The notes beneath the pieces are model-generated. The model made no database searches. It had not been told where the DNA came from and saw only the letters and a program-made list of their open reading frames with translations. This document shows positions 10,403-21,915 of a stretch of 64,000 nucleotides of DNA, one piece after another. Within the stretch, counting starts at the first letter, position 1. Each line of letters begins with the position of its first letter. Made by a program: the position numbers and the translations under genes. Source of the DNA: Tribonema minus (Eukaryota > Sar > Xanthophyceae > Tribonematales > Tribonemataceae); the NCBI GenBank assembly GCA_017506865.1, contig JAFCMP010000112.1, positions 372,001 to 436,000 of the forward strand. Reading direction: 5' to 3'.

Positions 10403-13400
10403 CTAGTCAATGCGCTCCGTGTAGTTTGATGGAAATTGGCCGGTTTGTCCATTGCAGATGCCATTGACCCATCCATCCATGCCCCACTGCGCACTTTCGG
10501 TGATGATGATGTCTCCGGCTTTAAAGTTGAGGTCGCCTGGCTGGGCGGCTTCAAAGTCAAACAACGCCCGCACCCGAATGAACCTGAGACACGGTCAGGG
10601 GCAACGTTGATCAGGGCAGCAAGCCGATCCGATGCTGCCGACAACATACTCACATCAAAACTTCAGTTGTACACCTTCTAGCTGACAGCCATGTGAAGCA
10701 CAGGCAAGAGTTGACAGAGGCCAACTGTGGCAATCACTTGTTGCCTTTGGCAGACTTATTTCAACGCGGACGCCTTGTCCCCCCTCCCCACCGTTCCACC
10801 CCCCACCCCCCCCGCAGGCTCATGCTAATGACATGCATGTTCTTGGCAGCTATTTGATTACGGTTTTTATGCACCCTTCGGGCCCAGGTGCCCGTTGTGT
10901 CCCTGAAGTTCGGACCCTCTAAAGAAACGTGTCAAGCAAAGATGCCAGTTATCAGGGGGTCGTATTTGTATGCGCTTCCACAGGAGCGGGTGGTGCACTT
11001 GCCTTGTGGAGTGCACACATTGCTATGCACACAAGCTGCTGGGCTAGCAAGGTGTATGAGCACCATCTGTTGAAAGCTAAAGCAGCTTGCACACGGCGCT
11101 GAAATGCTTGGGTAGCGGCAGCCTGACGCGAACATCCCGACTCCCACAAAGTTTACCAGCACATGAGGTTGATTGCAACTTGCAGTATTGAATATAGTGA
11201 ATGGCGCAATTGCTGGAGGTCAAGAAGATGTCTGCCTGTCGAGGCCTTGCCAGATCACCAAGACAGCGGGGAACTGCCTCAACTGTGACAAGGGTAGTCT
11301 AGTGTAGTGTAAGAACAACCCCGTCTTGCCGACGAGGCCTTGAACTGCGAGGAATAAGGAGCACTTCAAAGACAACAAGCAGCTGACTTACCCTGGTGGA
11401 AGCTCCTCGCTGTCTGACTGTGCAAGCATTGGTGGCCCACCGCCTGCACTGCCAGGGTCTGCTGGGTTTTCTTGTCCATCTGCATCTTGCTCAGGCGATG
11501 TTGCCACAGTTCCATTGTTGGGTACCTACACGCAAAAAATGCCATCAAGGCGCAGTTGTCACCATGAGCGTTGAGTGCAGACCTCATTGTCTGTAGATGC
11601 TGGCATCCCGGTGTGCTATCTGACGAGTTCATTTGATATCAACAATGCCACACTTTCCATGCCTGCGCTGACACTAATGCCAGCAACTGCGGCCTGTTCT
11701 CAACCTAATTGAGCCAAGTTTGTGCGGCAAACACAATGGCTTTCCTGACCAAAGTGAGCACATAGGCTTCACTACATCGCGACATTTGCCGCAGCACACA
11801 TTCAAGACAGTGCTGGTGAGGCGCTTGCACATTGTCAACACACAATAGCTCTGTTGCCAAAGCTGCAAGTCACAATGGGTGTACATAGTGCGTACACGTA
11901 CGTAATGTGTGCAGAAATTGAGTCAAAAGCTCCAGACTAGCCATTACTGGGTTGCTCACAAACTGATGGCTTGACCACCGCGGTTCTTCTGATCTTGATA
12001 AATTGGGTACTTTTAAAAAGAAAGTCGTAGCGCATTCTACTTGAAGGCGAGACAATCATCTGCCTCACATGCCCACGAAGCAAATGTGTCCAATCTGATG
12101 CACTGGCAACACTTGCGCTACCAACATCTGCGCTGGCAATATTTCAGTCAGTCAGCTCAATTGATGACCTTTGCAGTTGGACACTTTGAGCGTTGTTGTT
12201 TGCCCACGGTGCTGACACCTACCCCAAATGTTGTGCCACCCACTTGGCTAAGCGGTAGCCCGGGCACGCTGGCTGCAAGTGGTAGCCCCTTGAGCCTGGT
12301 TTAGCACACAGATGTGGCAGCGGGAAACAGCAGCGCTGGTATCAGAAACCGCTCATTTGTATCAGACCATCAGGGGCAGGCAGAACAGGCAGAGATTCCC
12401 AGCTATTTTGAAAATGATGCTGTTGTGTTCCTTCTAAATGTCGAAGCACTGTCACACCATAGGGCCATGAATCACAGCAAACATCTGATTGCATGGCACA
12501 AGTTCTTTGAGCAGCATACGAGGAAAGGCTTGTGCGCAGCAATCAATAAGCAGCACAGACCTGTAGACCTGTAAGTCGCACATAAATTGCGATGCTGAAG
12601 TGCACAACAATCCAATGCCAACCTCTGTGTCCACTGGCGGGCAAGGTATATCACCGTTTGACCCAGCCGTGAACGACGGTATTACAGGTCCGCATATTGT
12701 TTTGCTTTGTTCATTGTCATGCACCGGGCATCAAAAAATGTTTGCGGCACTCACGATGCTAAATTGGTGTCAAAGTCTGTTGACAGCGTGCTGGCCATGC
12801 TGTGTGCGGATGCACCTAGGGCACCCCCCGCGCCTTGCAGTCCTGCAGATGCAGGTGCTGGCAGAGATGCATTCCTGCAAGGACAGCGTTGCGCACGACG
12901 GCACCAGCAAACGTGAATATTTTATTGAATGCGCTGCCCTGTAATAGGAAGAGCATTGAGCAACAGGTCTGAGCCAGACCAGCCGGAGCTGATCAGCAGC
13001 TCTGCCCAATGTAATATGGCATTGGCATAAGCGGTAAAAATGACTCATTCGTGTTACAAATTATGGGGTCTGATGACCGCAATTCCATTCTCAAGACGTC
13101 ACACAATATCCACACATCTGCATACCATGCAAGCATGCTTATCAACCTGTCTGAAATAGACACCTGTAACCACCGACACCTGCTGACCCCGAATTTCCAC
13201 ACCATAACACAGCATGACGATGGGCGGATTAACGTTACCAAGTGTGCGTATATCCGTGGTCTCATCTTGTCATTGAAACCTCACCGGTTGTATGATACGG
13301 CTACTGGTGGGCTCAGGCTCCTGCTGCTGTCCTGTGCCACTGGCAAGGACGTGCAGCTGGCACTGCGACTTGATGCACGTGGCTCATCCACCTGCACCCG

Positions 13401-16400
13401 TGACAGGGAGGGCAGCATGAGGATACATCACCAGAGTGAGGCATTGTGACATACCGGGCATTAGGAAATTGCGCACAAAGCCACTTTGTGCCAAGCACAT
13501 CACATCACGGTCATGTATGGTGACATATGCTTGTCTCACCAGGGGTATCTCGGACATGCGACCACCCGGTGGCACCGCAGCATTGTCAGAAGGCGACCCT
13601 TGGATGTGTGATGATGGTACATGTGCTGCGTTGGAGAGGTAAACACTGCCTCCCGGGCCAAAGCTGGATGTTGAAAGGCCCTTGCCAGTGGTGAGTGATG
13701 ACCGAGACCGTCTGAGAGCACCCAACAGCAAAGCAATGAACCAAAAAGCAGAGCGCAAGAGCAAGATGCATCATGCATGAGCGAAGCAGGATTGACCATA
13801 CAAAGGAAGTCCTGCTCCTACAAATTGTGGTGACATGTTGTAGCATGTGCAGCCTTTTAAAACTGCACAGGTGTATTACGTGGTAGCACGAGATGGCAGC
13901 CTGTATTCAAAGACCCAACAATCACTACCAGCCGTTGCTGCAAGTTGCTGTGACTCAGTGCAATAAAGCATGCAACAGAAAGTATAAGCTTCATGATGCA
14001 TCACACACAAATGGCATGTGCACACTTGAGCATCACCTTAAGCGCAGGTGATCAGCGGCAGACTATCGCAGCTGCGGTTCAGTGAACACACAGGCCCCTG
14101 CTCAAAGGCGTGCCTATCATGACATGAGTTCTCTAGCATGCCATGAATGTGTTCACAGGCAGTGTTGACTGCATGATGCTCTGTTGTTGACATCTCATCA
14201 CTACCCACTTGCTTCACTTCTATCCCCTCTTGGCAATGCATCATAGCAGCTTGAGCTGTCAATCCTAGTCATGCATCAACAGAGTCATTCCAAAGCAGCT
14301 ATGACTCACACACTTCTCAGTGCATTGCTCAGCAATATCAGTCTCTTCAAATGCATAGAAATACGGAAGGACCACGATAGCACAAAGTAGCAGCACTTAC
14401 GCTGGCGCCAGAGTGATGCCCTGTGCTGCCTTGAGGGCATTTGCTGCCATCGCCTCATACGTTGACCTGTGCAGGTCCATCAGCCTGGGCAGATCTTCTT
14501 CCAGGACACGACGACGCCGCAACTCCGCCTCCGCAAAGCGCCGCATCAAAGCATCTGTCTGCTCCCTCAGCTTGTTGTTGGCGGTAGCATACTTTTCAGC
14601 GTTTCGCACCTTCTTCTCCTCCGTGGCCTTTGGATTGAAGTTGAGTTCCTGCACCTGGTGATCAGCATCTCAGTGACATGACAGGCATGGAGTCAGCTAC
14701 TGCATGCTCCATTCTAGTAGGAAACCGGCACCGGTGAAGCTGTTGAATCAGGCTCATTTGCACACGGACCTCATGTCAGGCAAGGCATGCATCTGATACA
14801 AACTGAAAACCAACACCCACCTTGTCACTGTAGTGCTGCAGCTCCACCTTGAGCTCATAGCGCTCCTTGACAAGCTTGTTGATGTCACTATAGCTCTCCA
14901 GCTGCGCCTTGAGGTCAGAAAGCAGGAACTGGTCCATGTCAATGTACAGCACCTGCTCAACGACCAGAGCGCTGTCGGCTGCAGTGCAGACAAGCGTGCA
15001 GGAGGAGGAGAAAAAAAAACACTGAGGATCGCGGTGCTCACATGCACCACAACTCTTCCAAGAATGCAACCAATTGAAGTGCCGGCAGTAAGTCACTGAG
15101 TGTGCAGCTGCTGGGATTGCATGCTCTGATGTACAGTGGCTGTGGCTTTCAGGTATCAACGTCGTGCGAAAAGAAGCAAATGCATGGCATAGCGATGACA
15201 TGCTGGCAACAGCAAAGTATCGATATCCGTTGTTGCTGTGTTGCAAACAAGAAAGTCAGCCAAGTGGCACTCAGTGCAGCGTAGCGTGAAATCAGAAACC
15301 ATGAGCGACAGAGGTTCCATGCGGAGAACGCACTTGTGTAGAGCACATGCTGATACAGATACAGCACGTCATACAAGTGGGTTGCGCTTCCGGCAGCCTT
15401 CAACTTTCGCCTGTCGAGTAACCTGTAAGCCTTGCTAACATGCCTGACTGCTCCCGCAAGAGGGTCTCGTATTCGGTAACAAGAACTAAGCAATCCACAA
15501 CATGTCTTCCAGCAATCAAGTAAAGCATGGTGTGCAGCTGATGTCTGTCACCAGTTGCGCGCGTAACAACGACATTCACCTCTGTGTTTGGGGCAACAGG
15601 CTGGAGCTGGCCTACCAAACACGTGCGACCTATCCATACTGAACACCCATGCCTCGAACGCTAAAAAGCTTGCACACAGAAGTCTTTTTGCCTACTGTGG
15701 TTATGGTGGCACTGTTTTTGCCTACTGTGGTTATGGTGGCACTGTTTGACTTGTGGCCAATGACTGCAGCAGCGGCGACCACGGTTATTGGTGGAAGGCA
15801 CTTGCGGCTAACCATCCCTTGTCACCTAGTCTAGAGCTCTAGCTCTACGATCTTTTGATTCATTTCCATTCAACAAAAGCAATCTGAACACAATCTGCAG
15901 AAGCTTACCTGTGGTGGTCTTGAGCACCTCTGACTGCCTCTTAGCTGTGGTCATCCAAGCCTCCTCCGGCTCGCCCTCCCCCACATCCCCTTGGCTCATG
16001 CGCATGAAGTTGTGCGCCAGCTTTGACGCCAAGCCCGCTGACTCCTTGAGCTTGGCACGAAAATGCTCCGCATTGGTGATCATCTGCAGTAGACCATGCA
16101 GTGGTGGGATGACGAAGCGCAGCATGAGTGACCCTGCCAATGACCGTGTTGTACAATCTACCTTGTACCGATCCGCTGGAAAAACAAACTGAAAGCTGGC
16201 CATGAAGTCCTATATAGTCGTGTCCCTGACAATGGCCATTACGTCACAACATACCCGCAGCGACAGAACATCGACTACAAGCATCATCAAAACAAGCATG
16301 GACACTATATTAGTTGTCACAAACTCTCTCCAGGCAGTTCTTGTAAGGTTGTCGATGATGCAAGCACTATGTTCAGAGCACCACCGATGCTTGACGTCCG

Positions 16401-16911
16401 CATATAGTATGCATCCCTATGACAGTGCTGTACTGGACCCCCTAAAGCTGAGCATTGAGTGAAGTCAAAACGGACCATCTTGTACTGAGCATGCTGGAAA
16501 TATGACTCACTGGCAAATTGCAAATTGCGCATGCATCATCGAAGCTGCACGAGGTAGCTTGTAGCAACTGTGATGGCCTAGGCACACTCTCAAGAGTGCT
16601 CTTGCTCGTCATCACAATGTGGTTCGAAACACGTACCTCTGAGAGCTGGGACCGAAACGCTAGGAATCGCTCTTCCGCTGTTTTGTAGTTTCTATCACTC
16701 TCCAGGTCTACAGCCTCAACTGCGGCAGGAGAAGCGGGGGTGACACAACATCAGAGGGGTCAGCAGCAGCACGGAGAGCGTCATATCGAAGGGTTGCGCG
16801 GACCAGCACGTGGGGAACGCACACAAAACTGAACCTACATTTCACAAGGCTCTTGTGTGCATACACATTCTTGGCTCCAATGATGAGCTTGCTGATCTTA
16901 GATGGCTCCAT
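10403..16911 (-). CDS. BAR-SH3 protein (SH3P/amphiphysin/Rvs167 type)
   Basis: Eight exons match in phase and sum to 1230 bp (409 residues): 16839-16911, 16637-16719, 15909-16083, 14821-14978, 14401-14654, 13540-13711, 11392-11525 and 10403-10583. Residues about 20-250 form a charged helical BAR-like domain (LKESAGLASKLAHNFMRMSQ, EVLKTTTG, YSDINKLVKERYELKVELQH, EKYATANNKLREQTDALMRR). Residues 250-350 are a Ser/Pro/Gly linker. The last exon is a complete SH3 domain: ALFDFEAAQPGDLNFKAGD, then DGWVNG.CNGQTGQFPSNY, then a stop. Proteins of this layout bind curved membrane and proline-rich partners in endocytosis, vesicle scission and, in plants (SH3P2), autophagosome formation. Introns of 0.8-2 kb isolate the linker and SH3 exons, so an automatic call may truncate the gene at the TAA that overlaps the exon 5 donor. 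It shares a short divergent upstream region with the RlmN gene. Confidence 0.93.
15685..15744. repeat. Exact 30 bp tandem duplication in a BAR-SH3 intron
   Basis: Two identical 30 bp copies lie back to back at 15685-15714 and 15715-15744, within the intron between exons 3 and 4 of the BAR-SH3 gene. Confidence 0.9.
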
Positions 16912-17120
16912 CTATCCCGGGTGGCTTCTTGCTCGCGGACAGAGTCGTGCTGAAAAGAGGCTGCCGCAGGCTCGTCAGCCTGCCAGCACAACAAAGGCGC
17001 AGTCGTTGACCGCCTCACCAGCTTGATGGTCTTACTTTCTTTCAGGTTGCACACGAAAAAAAACTCTTGAACTTCAATTCTGGAAGTTTGAACTCCGTGA
17101 AAAGGCTGACACGGAGGGGC
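16912..17120. promoter_or_regulatory. Shared divergent upstream region of BAR-SH3 and RlmN genes
   Basis: The two start codons face away from each other, 209 bp apart. An AACTTCAA (complement TTGAAGTT) lies at 17070-17077 inside CTTGAACTTCAATTCTGG, followed by GAAGTTTGAACTCC, 26-55 bp before the RlmN ATG. No clear TATA box was seen. Shared regulation is inference. Confidence 0.5.
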
Positions 17121-20100
17121 ATGATGCGTGCTTATTGCGTGGGTGGCCTAGTGCTGATCTTTATCAGGCAGGCAGATGGCTTCGTGCACACCGTTGGGTC
17201 TCAGTACCACCTAGCACCGCAGCATCAGCGAGTCTCAGCACCTGCCAGCACTTCAGCAGCGTGCAATGAGTTGGACAGTGCAGTGGACGCTAGAGCAGAG
17301 CGGGAAGCTCCAAATTCACCATTTTCACTCACAATGCAGGAGCTGGCTCATCACCTTTCAGGCTTGGGGCGGGGCAGGGCCCTGTGGAAAGCATTAAGCC
17401 AAGGCTATTTTCCTGCTGAAGCAGACCATATCATAGGTGCAGGTGGAATGAGAGAAGCGAAACACAAGAATTGGGGAAGTTTTGGCTGGGAAGTCACGAA
17501 GGAATCACTTGCGAATTGCGGCACGCGCAAATTGCTGCTGCGCATGGAAGACGGGGCGGAAATTGAGACAGTTCTAATACCATCTTTTGATGGGTCTAGG
17601 ACAACAGTCTGTGTCAGCAGTCAAGTGGTGAGTGCTTGAAAAGCTGATTTCTGCATGCTGTTGTTGTCATGATCATGGGCAGGTGCATATGCATGCAAAT
17701 TGGAAATGTTCATCCACAGTTTTGCGTTCATTGTGACGTAGGTTGGGTGCCTTGCGTGTGGCTCCAGACTGCTCAAGTGACGTGAAAAGCACTGCAGTGT
17801 GCTGTCAAATCAGGGAATGATCGCATATACCTTGAAGTATGCTGCAAACGTTCAATTGATCATTGGGTGATGAAGTTGGTGCTGGCTCCAGCATTAGTGC
17901 ACCTCATCGACTGCAGTTGCAGCCACTGGTTTGTTCACAAGATTATGGCCTGCCGTCACTGTCAGACCTGTCACAGTCAGGAGATTATACTTATGCGCTC
18001 GCAAACTACCATATGACTTGTGCACGGCGCAGTGGCCATGTGTTCGATTGCTGCCTTGTGCGCTTATGTGAAGTCATTCAGACTCTGATGGCACTGCGCT
18101 TATGTGAAGTCATTCAGACTCTGATGGCACTGCGCCTGCTACCATGCATGATGTGGTAGTGTAGCTGCTGCTGCGCCTGACACGTGCACGTATTGACGTT
18201 CTCTTACAGGGCTGCAACAGAGCATGCTCCTTTTGTGCTACGGGCAGAATGGGTTTTATCCGCAACTTGAGCGCCGATGAGATTCTGGCGCAGGTCTTCT
18301 ATGCCAGGCGCGCAGCACGCCTGGCAGAAATGGTGAGTACCTAGAGTGCAATTTTTTATGGTTCGTCTGCCAGAGCATTGGCCAGGGCCTTTCAAAGTAA
18401 TCTGTTTGGTGGCCAAGAATATGAATAGCATGTAAAGTGCCGGTTCAGCCTTGGGACTGAAGCAGTCTCCTACACCGGCACTCGCGGATAGCAATACAGG
18501 TTGATGAAGATGAGCAATGAGGGACACCATGCAGTCCACAGCTCAACAAAGTGCATTGAGTGCTCACATTGTGGGCGCATAAAGGTAAGGCCTGACTACT
18601 GTGGCGCAGTGGAGGCGGGATTGGGCCCTTCAACAACTGGAGCTGCTTAACCAATTGATGGCTCTTGTTACTGCTGGCAATGACTTCTGTTGCTGTGGCC
18701 TGCTCATGACTTATTGTGGTGTTTCTGGCGCTCTGTGTGTGTGTATGATGCAGCCGCCACTGGACAACATTGTGTTCATGGGCATGGGAGAACCGCTCAA
18801 CAATGCCCAGGCTGTCAAGTTGGCACTACGTCAGTTGACGGATGGCAACATGTTTGCATTTGGCCGCTCTCACATCAGCGTTTCTACAGTTGGTCCAACG
18901 CCCAACGCCATCAGGTTAGCAAAGCATGGTCATTGACATCTTGTGTGCTGTTCAGATAGCTCTTGCTGCGCACCAGAAGCATGTCAAAACATGTGAGCGC
19001 GTTCCTCAACATCGGCAAATGCCAGGGTCCTTGCGCACTTTAAGTGCTGCTCTGAGCGGTACCGCCACATCAATTTTGCATCAGCAATATGGCTCTGGGT
19101 GCGTCAACATGGTACGCTGCTGCGTGGGGAAACGGCTCTGAGGGGCAGCCAGATTGCCTTAGATGTTTCAGTGTATCATTGGCGTGCTGTCGAGTGCATG
19201 CAATGGTTAGCTCGCCAACGAGCCATGCTCATGCCACAATTTGTCGAGGAGAGACTGCCGGCCGGGCACGACCCACTGCGATGAGTGTTGCTTGGGTGTC
19301 ATAAGCTTGGAAACAAGATGTGGCAAATAGTGCCTTCAACCAAGATGTGTACCATCCTGGCTGTTGCCACCTTGATGAATGCGATACAGTATGGTGCAGC
19401 CAACCTGATTTCGTCTGTTTTCATTCTCAGGCAAATGGTAGACATGCCGGCGCGCTTGGCGTGGAGCGTCCATGCTGCAACAGATGATGTGCGCAAGCAG
19501 CTTGTGCCCACAACTGCTCACACCATGGAGGAGCTACGAGATGCATTTGCAGGTGCGGGGCCCACAACTGGCATGGACGCCTTCACTGCCGCACCCATCT
19601 CGCTGAGACAGCTCAGCGGTCAACGTCTTTAAACTTTAAAGTATGTGTATTTGCATGCACCATACTTGGCAATTTTTCTTTTTACTTGCCCTTGGTAGTT
19701 TGAAGATCAAGTGTGCTGCATCGGGAATCGGATGAATGCCGAAGGTTACGTGATGTTGGGTTGCATTGTTTGCATCTGCAAGTCCTTGTACCTGAGTGCA
19801 TTTGGCATTTTATCCAAGAATCAGTACGCTATCAACGTACAATTCCTCTGGTCTATTCTGAAGTTTTATCTGTGCACAATGATTTTGTGAGCTTGACCCA
19901 TGTACTCTGAACCTGCCCCATCTCCATGCAGAGGTGTTGCTGCATCGCGGAAAGGAGCACTTGTTTGTTGAGGTGACTATGCTGGATGGCATCAACGACA
20001 GCCCAGACCACGCACAGGTAGGTAGTGATCTGCTGGATGATGTATGATCATGCTGCTGTATGAGTACCAAAACAGCCTCACATCGGCTCTGTGCCCTTGT

Positions 20101-21270
20101 TGAACGTTCGGCGCTGGTGGAAGAGCGTGCCGAGTGGTGGCAACTTTTGTACTTCGAGTGTGTCAAAATGCACCTTGAGCCAAATCTGTTTGGCAGCTAG
20201 CTGCAAGCCGACAGCGTTTGGTGCTGGTGAAGAATTTTTTCGCAGGGCTGCACAGACATTGTGGCATTAGCTTGCACAGCTTGAATGACTCCTGTTCACA
20301 GCCGCAATCACAATGCCGTGGAATGCTGGACTTTTGAATATTTGATGTCGGCTTCATCGGGTTCTATTGTCACCTTCAAAGGCTCATGTGGCACCTCCTG
20401 CACATTGACGACACCACGCATTGTGCAATTATGTGCTACTTGTCAGGCTATGGTGCAGTTGCTGTCAACACTGCCAGGCAGGACGAGGGTCAACTTGCTG
20501 CCGTACAACGACATTGGTCACCTCTCGTACCGTCCTAGCTCACCTGAGACCATCGAGGCAAGTACCCGCTGACAATGCTTGCCATGTGTTGCATTGCATT
20601 GAAGGCATGTACTGCAAGGTACATTATGGCCTAATCATTGCTGCAGGCATCAGACTTGATTCCTGCACATATTTTTGTCATCTCAGTCTGAAAGCTGGTC
20701 ACAAGCATTATGCATTCATTCAGGCTCGACTGATTCGAATTGTCCTGCCGCCTCCTGCCATTTAAGCTTGCTTGACAACACATTTTTCCCACATCCGCCA
20801 TGGTCAACTCACCAACATCACGCTTTTGTTGTGCTGCACAGGAATTTCAACGAATACTGCAAGCTGGTGGTCTGGTGGCCACAGTACGCAGCACAAGGTA
20901 TGCATGGCAACAATCAAATGATCATGTCTGCACACTGGGACTCTGATGTTGCACCACACAATGTTCATTGCTGCATGTTGTTCCATGCGCTGGCTTATTC
21001 ATAGGGGCATCAGTGCTGCCAACAGGGCGGTGTTTTCAGACTGTGCCAGTCGTCTCCTGAAAGAAACCTTTTGTTGCTAGTGACTTTGCCAATCAAGTTG
21101 GCTCGTAATTTCAATACAATCTCCCAATGTTTTCACTCACAGACACTTCTGAAATGCCAATTTTGCCTCAATTGTTCTGCTGCAGAGGAGCAGGAGAAGC
21201 TGCAGCTTGCGGGCAACTGGCAACACTGACAAGCAAACACCGCGCTGCTCAAGGCAGCCTGCAACAATGA
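17121..21270 (+). CDS. RlmN-type radical SAM adenine-C2 methyltransferase, probably plastid-targeted
   Basis: Eight exons in phase total 1251 bp (416 residues): 17121-17627, 18210-18332, 18754-18914, 19431-19552, 19932-20017, 20447-20557, 20842-20897 and 21186-21270. The protein carries the full RlmN set of cysteines. CVSSQVGC holds the methyl-carrying Cys about 164 and the first cluster Cys 171, and RACSFCATG gives the CxxxCxxC motif for the 4Fe-4S cluster. The resolving Cys about 397 is in [56 protein letters not shown] and VNLLPYN follow in the usual order. The family methylates C2 of an adenosine in 23S rRNA and some tRNAs. The N-terminus [20 protein letters not shown], then FVHT, looks like a signal peptide plus a phenylalanine-led transit peptide. 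Intron 6 (after 20557) starts GCAAGT, a probable GC-AG intron. Confidence 0.95.
18061..18132. repeat. Exact 36 bp tandem duplication in RlmN intron 1
   Basis: Copies at 18061-18096 and 18097-18132 are identical and adjacent, 77 bp upstream of the exon 2 acceptor region. Confidence 0.92.
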
Positions 21271-21915
21271 CACTTGTTGCCCCCAACGCAATGAGCTGCC
21301 TGTCTGAAGTGTCTCTCTCAAAGTTTCTTGTGTGTCCTAGATTGCCATCATTCACCACATTGTGACCAGGAGTGCATGTTGCTTGTAGCAAACACAATCG
21401 CACCTCGATGGCATACACCGACTGCGAACCAGCATTCAGACAAGCAAGTATACCATCATACTGTGGATGCGGTCTTCTGCAATTAGACGTGGACCCTGGT
21501 GCTGAGAAAACCAAAACAGCAAGCGCATCAGTGCACAACACGACAGATGACACACAGAGATCACAGGCAGTGCTTTGTTCAATGTCTGTTCCATTTGCAT
21601 GGCGGCACTGCGCACTCGAGCCAAGTCCCCAGTGCACTATGCCCTGGTGCCGCTGTATGGGATAAGTCTGTGCAGCAAGGCCAACAAGCGCGGGCAACAG
21701 AATGTTGTCAGTACTTGGGTTGAATGTTGTCAGTACTTGGGTTATTGTCTAGGTGCTGTTCTTGACAGGGTCCATCACAACACAATCTGCAGTATACAAT
21801 AAAGCGCTTTGATTGCATGGTTCCCATGAGCAACACATGCACAAACCTTTATACCCACTGGCCCGACTCAAAGGGCAGACCGACCCTGCAGCACAGGTCA
21901 ACAAAGAAACTTGGG
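21271..21915. other. Convergent intergenic region between RlmN and UTP18, with a 22 bp tandem duplication
   Basis: No gene was recognised. It contains two adjacent copies of a 22 bp unit at 21701-21722 and 21723-21744. A last, very short UTP18 exon could lie here, because exon 7 of that gene ends with a usable GTGCGT donor at 21937. Confidence 0.6.

Noticed and set aside
14397..14399. TAA as the true end of the BAR protein
   Set aside because: It overlaps a consensus GTAAGT donor, and three further in-phase exons lead to a complete SH3 domain.
17067..17120. Earlier non-ATG start for the RlmN gene
   Set aside because: It would begin at TTG inside the promoter-like motif; the first ATG at 17121 gives a sensible signal peptide.
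21437..21474. Extra UTP18 exon reading RRPHPQYDGILACL
   Set aside because: Phase fits the donor after LLYR, but the peptide does not resemble any UTP18 C-terminus that I can recall; left open.
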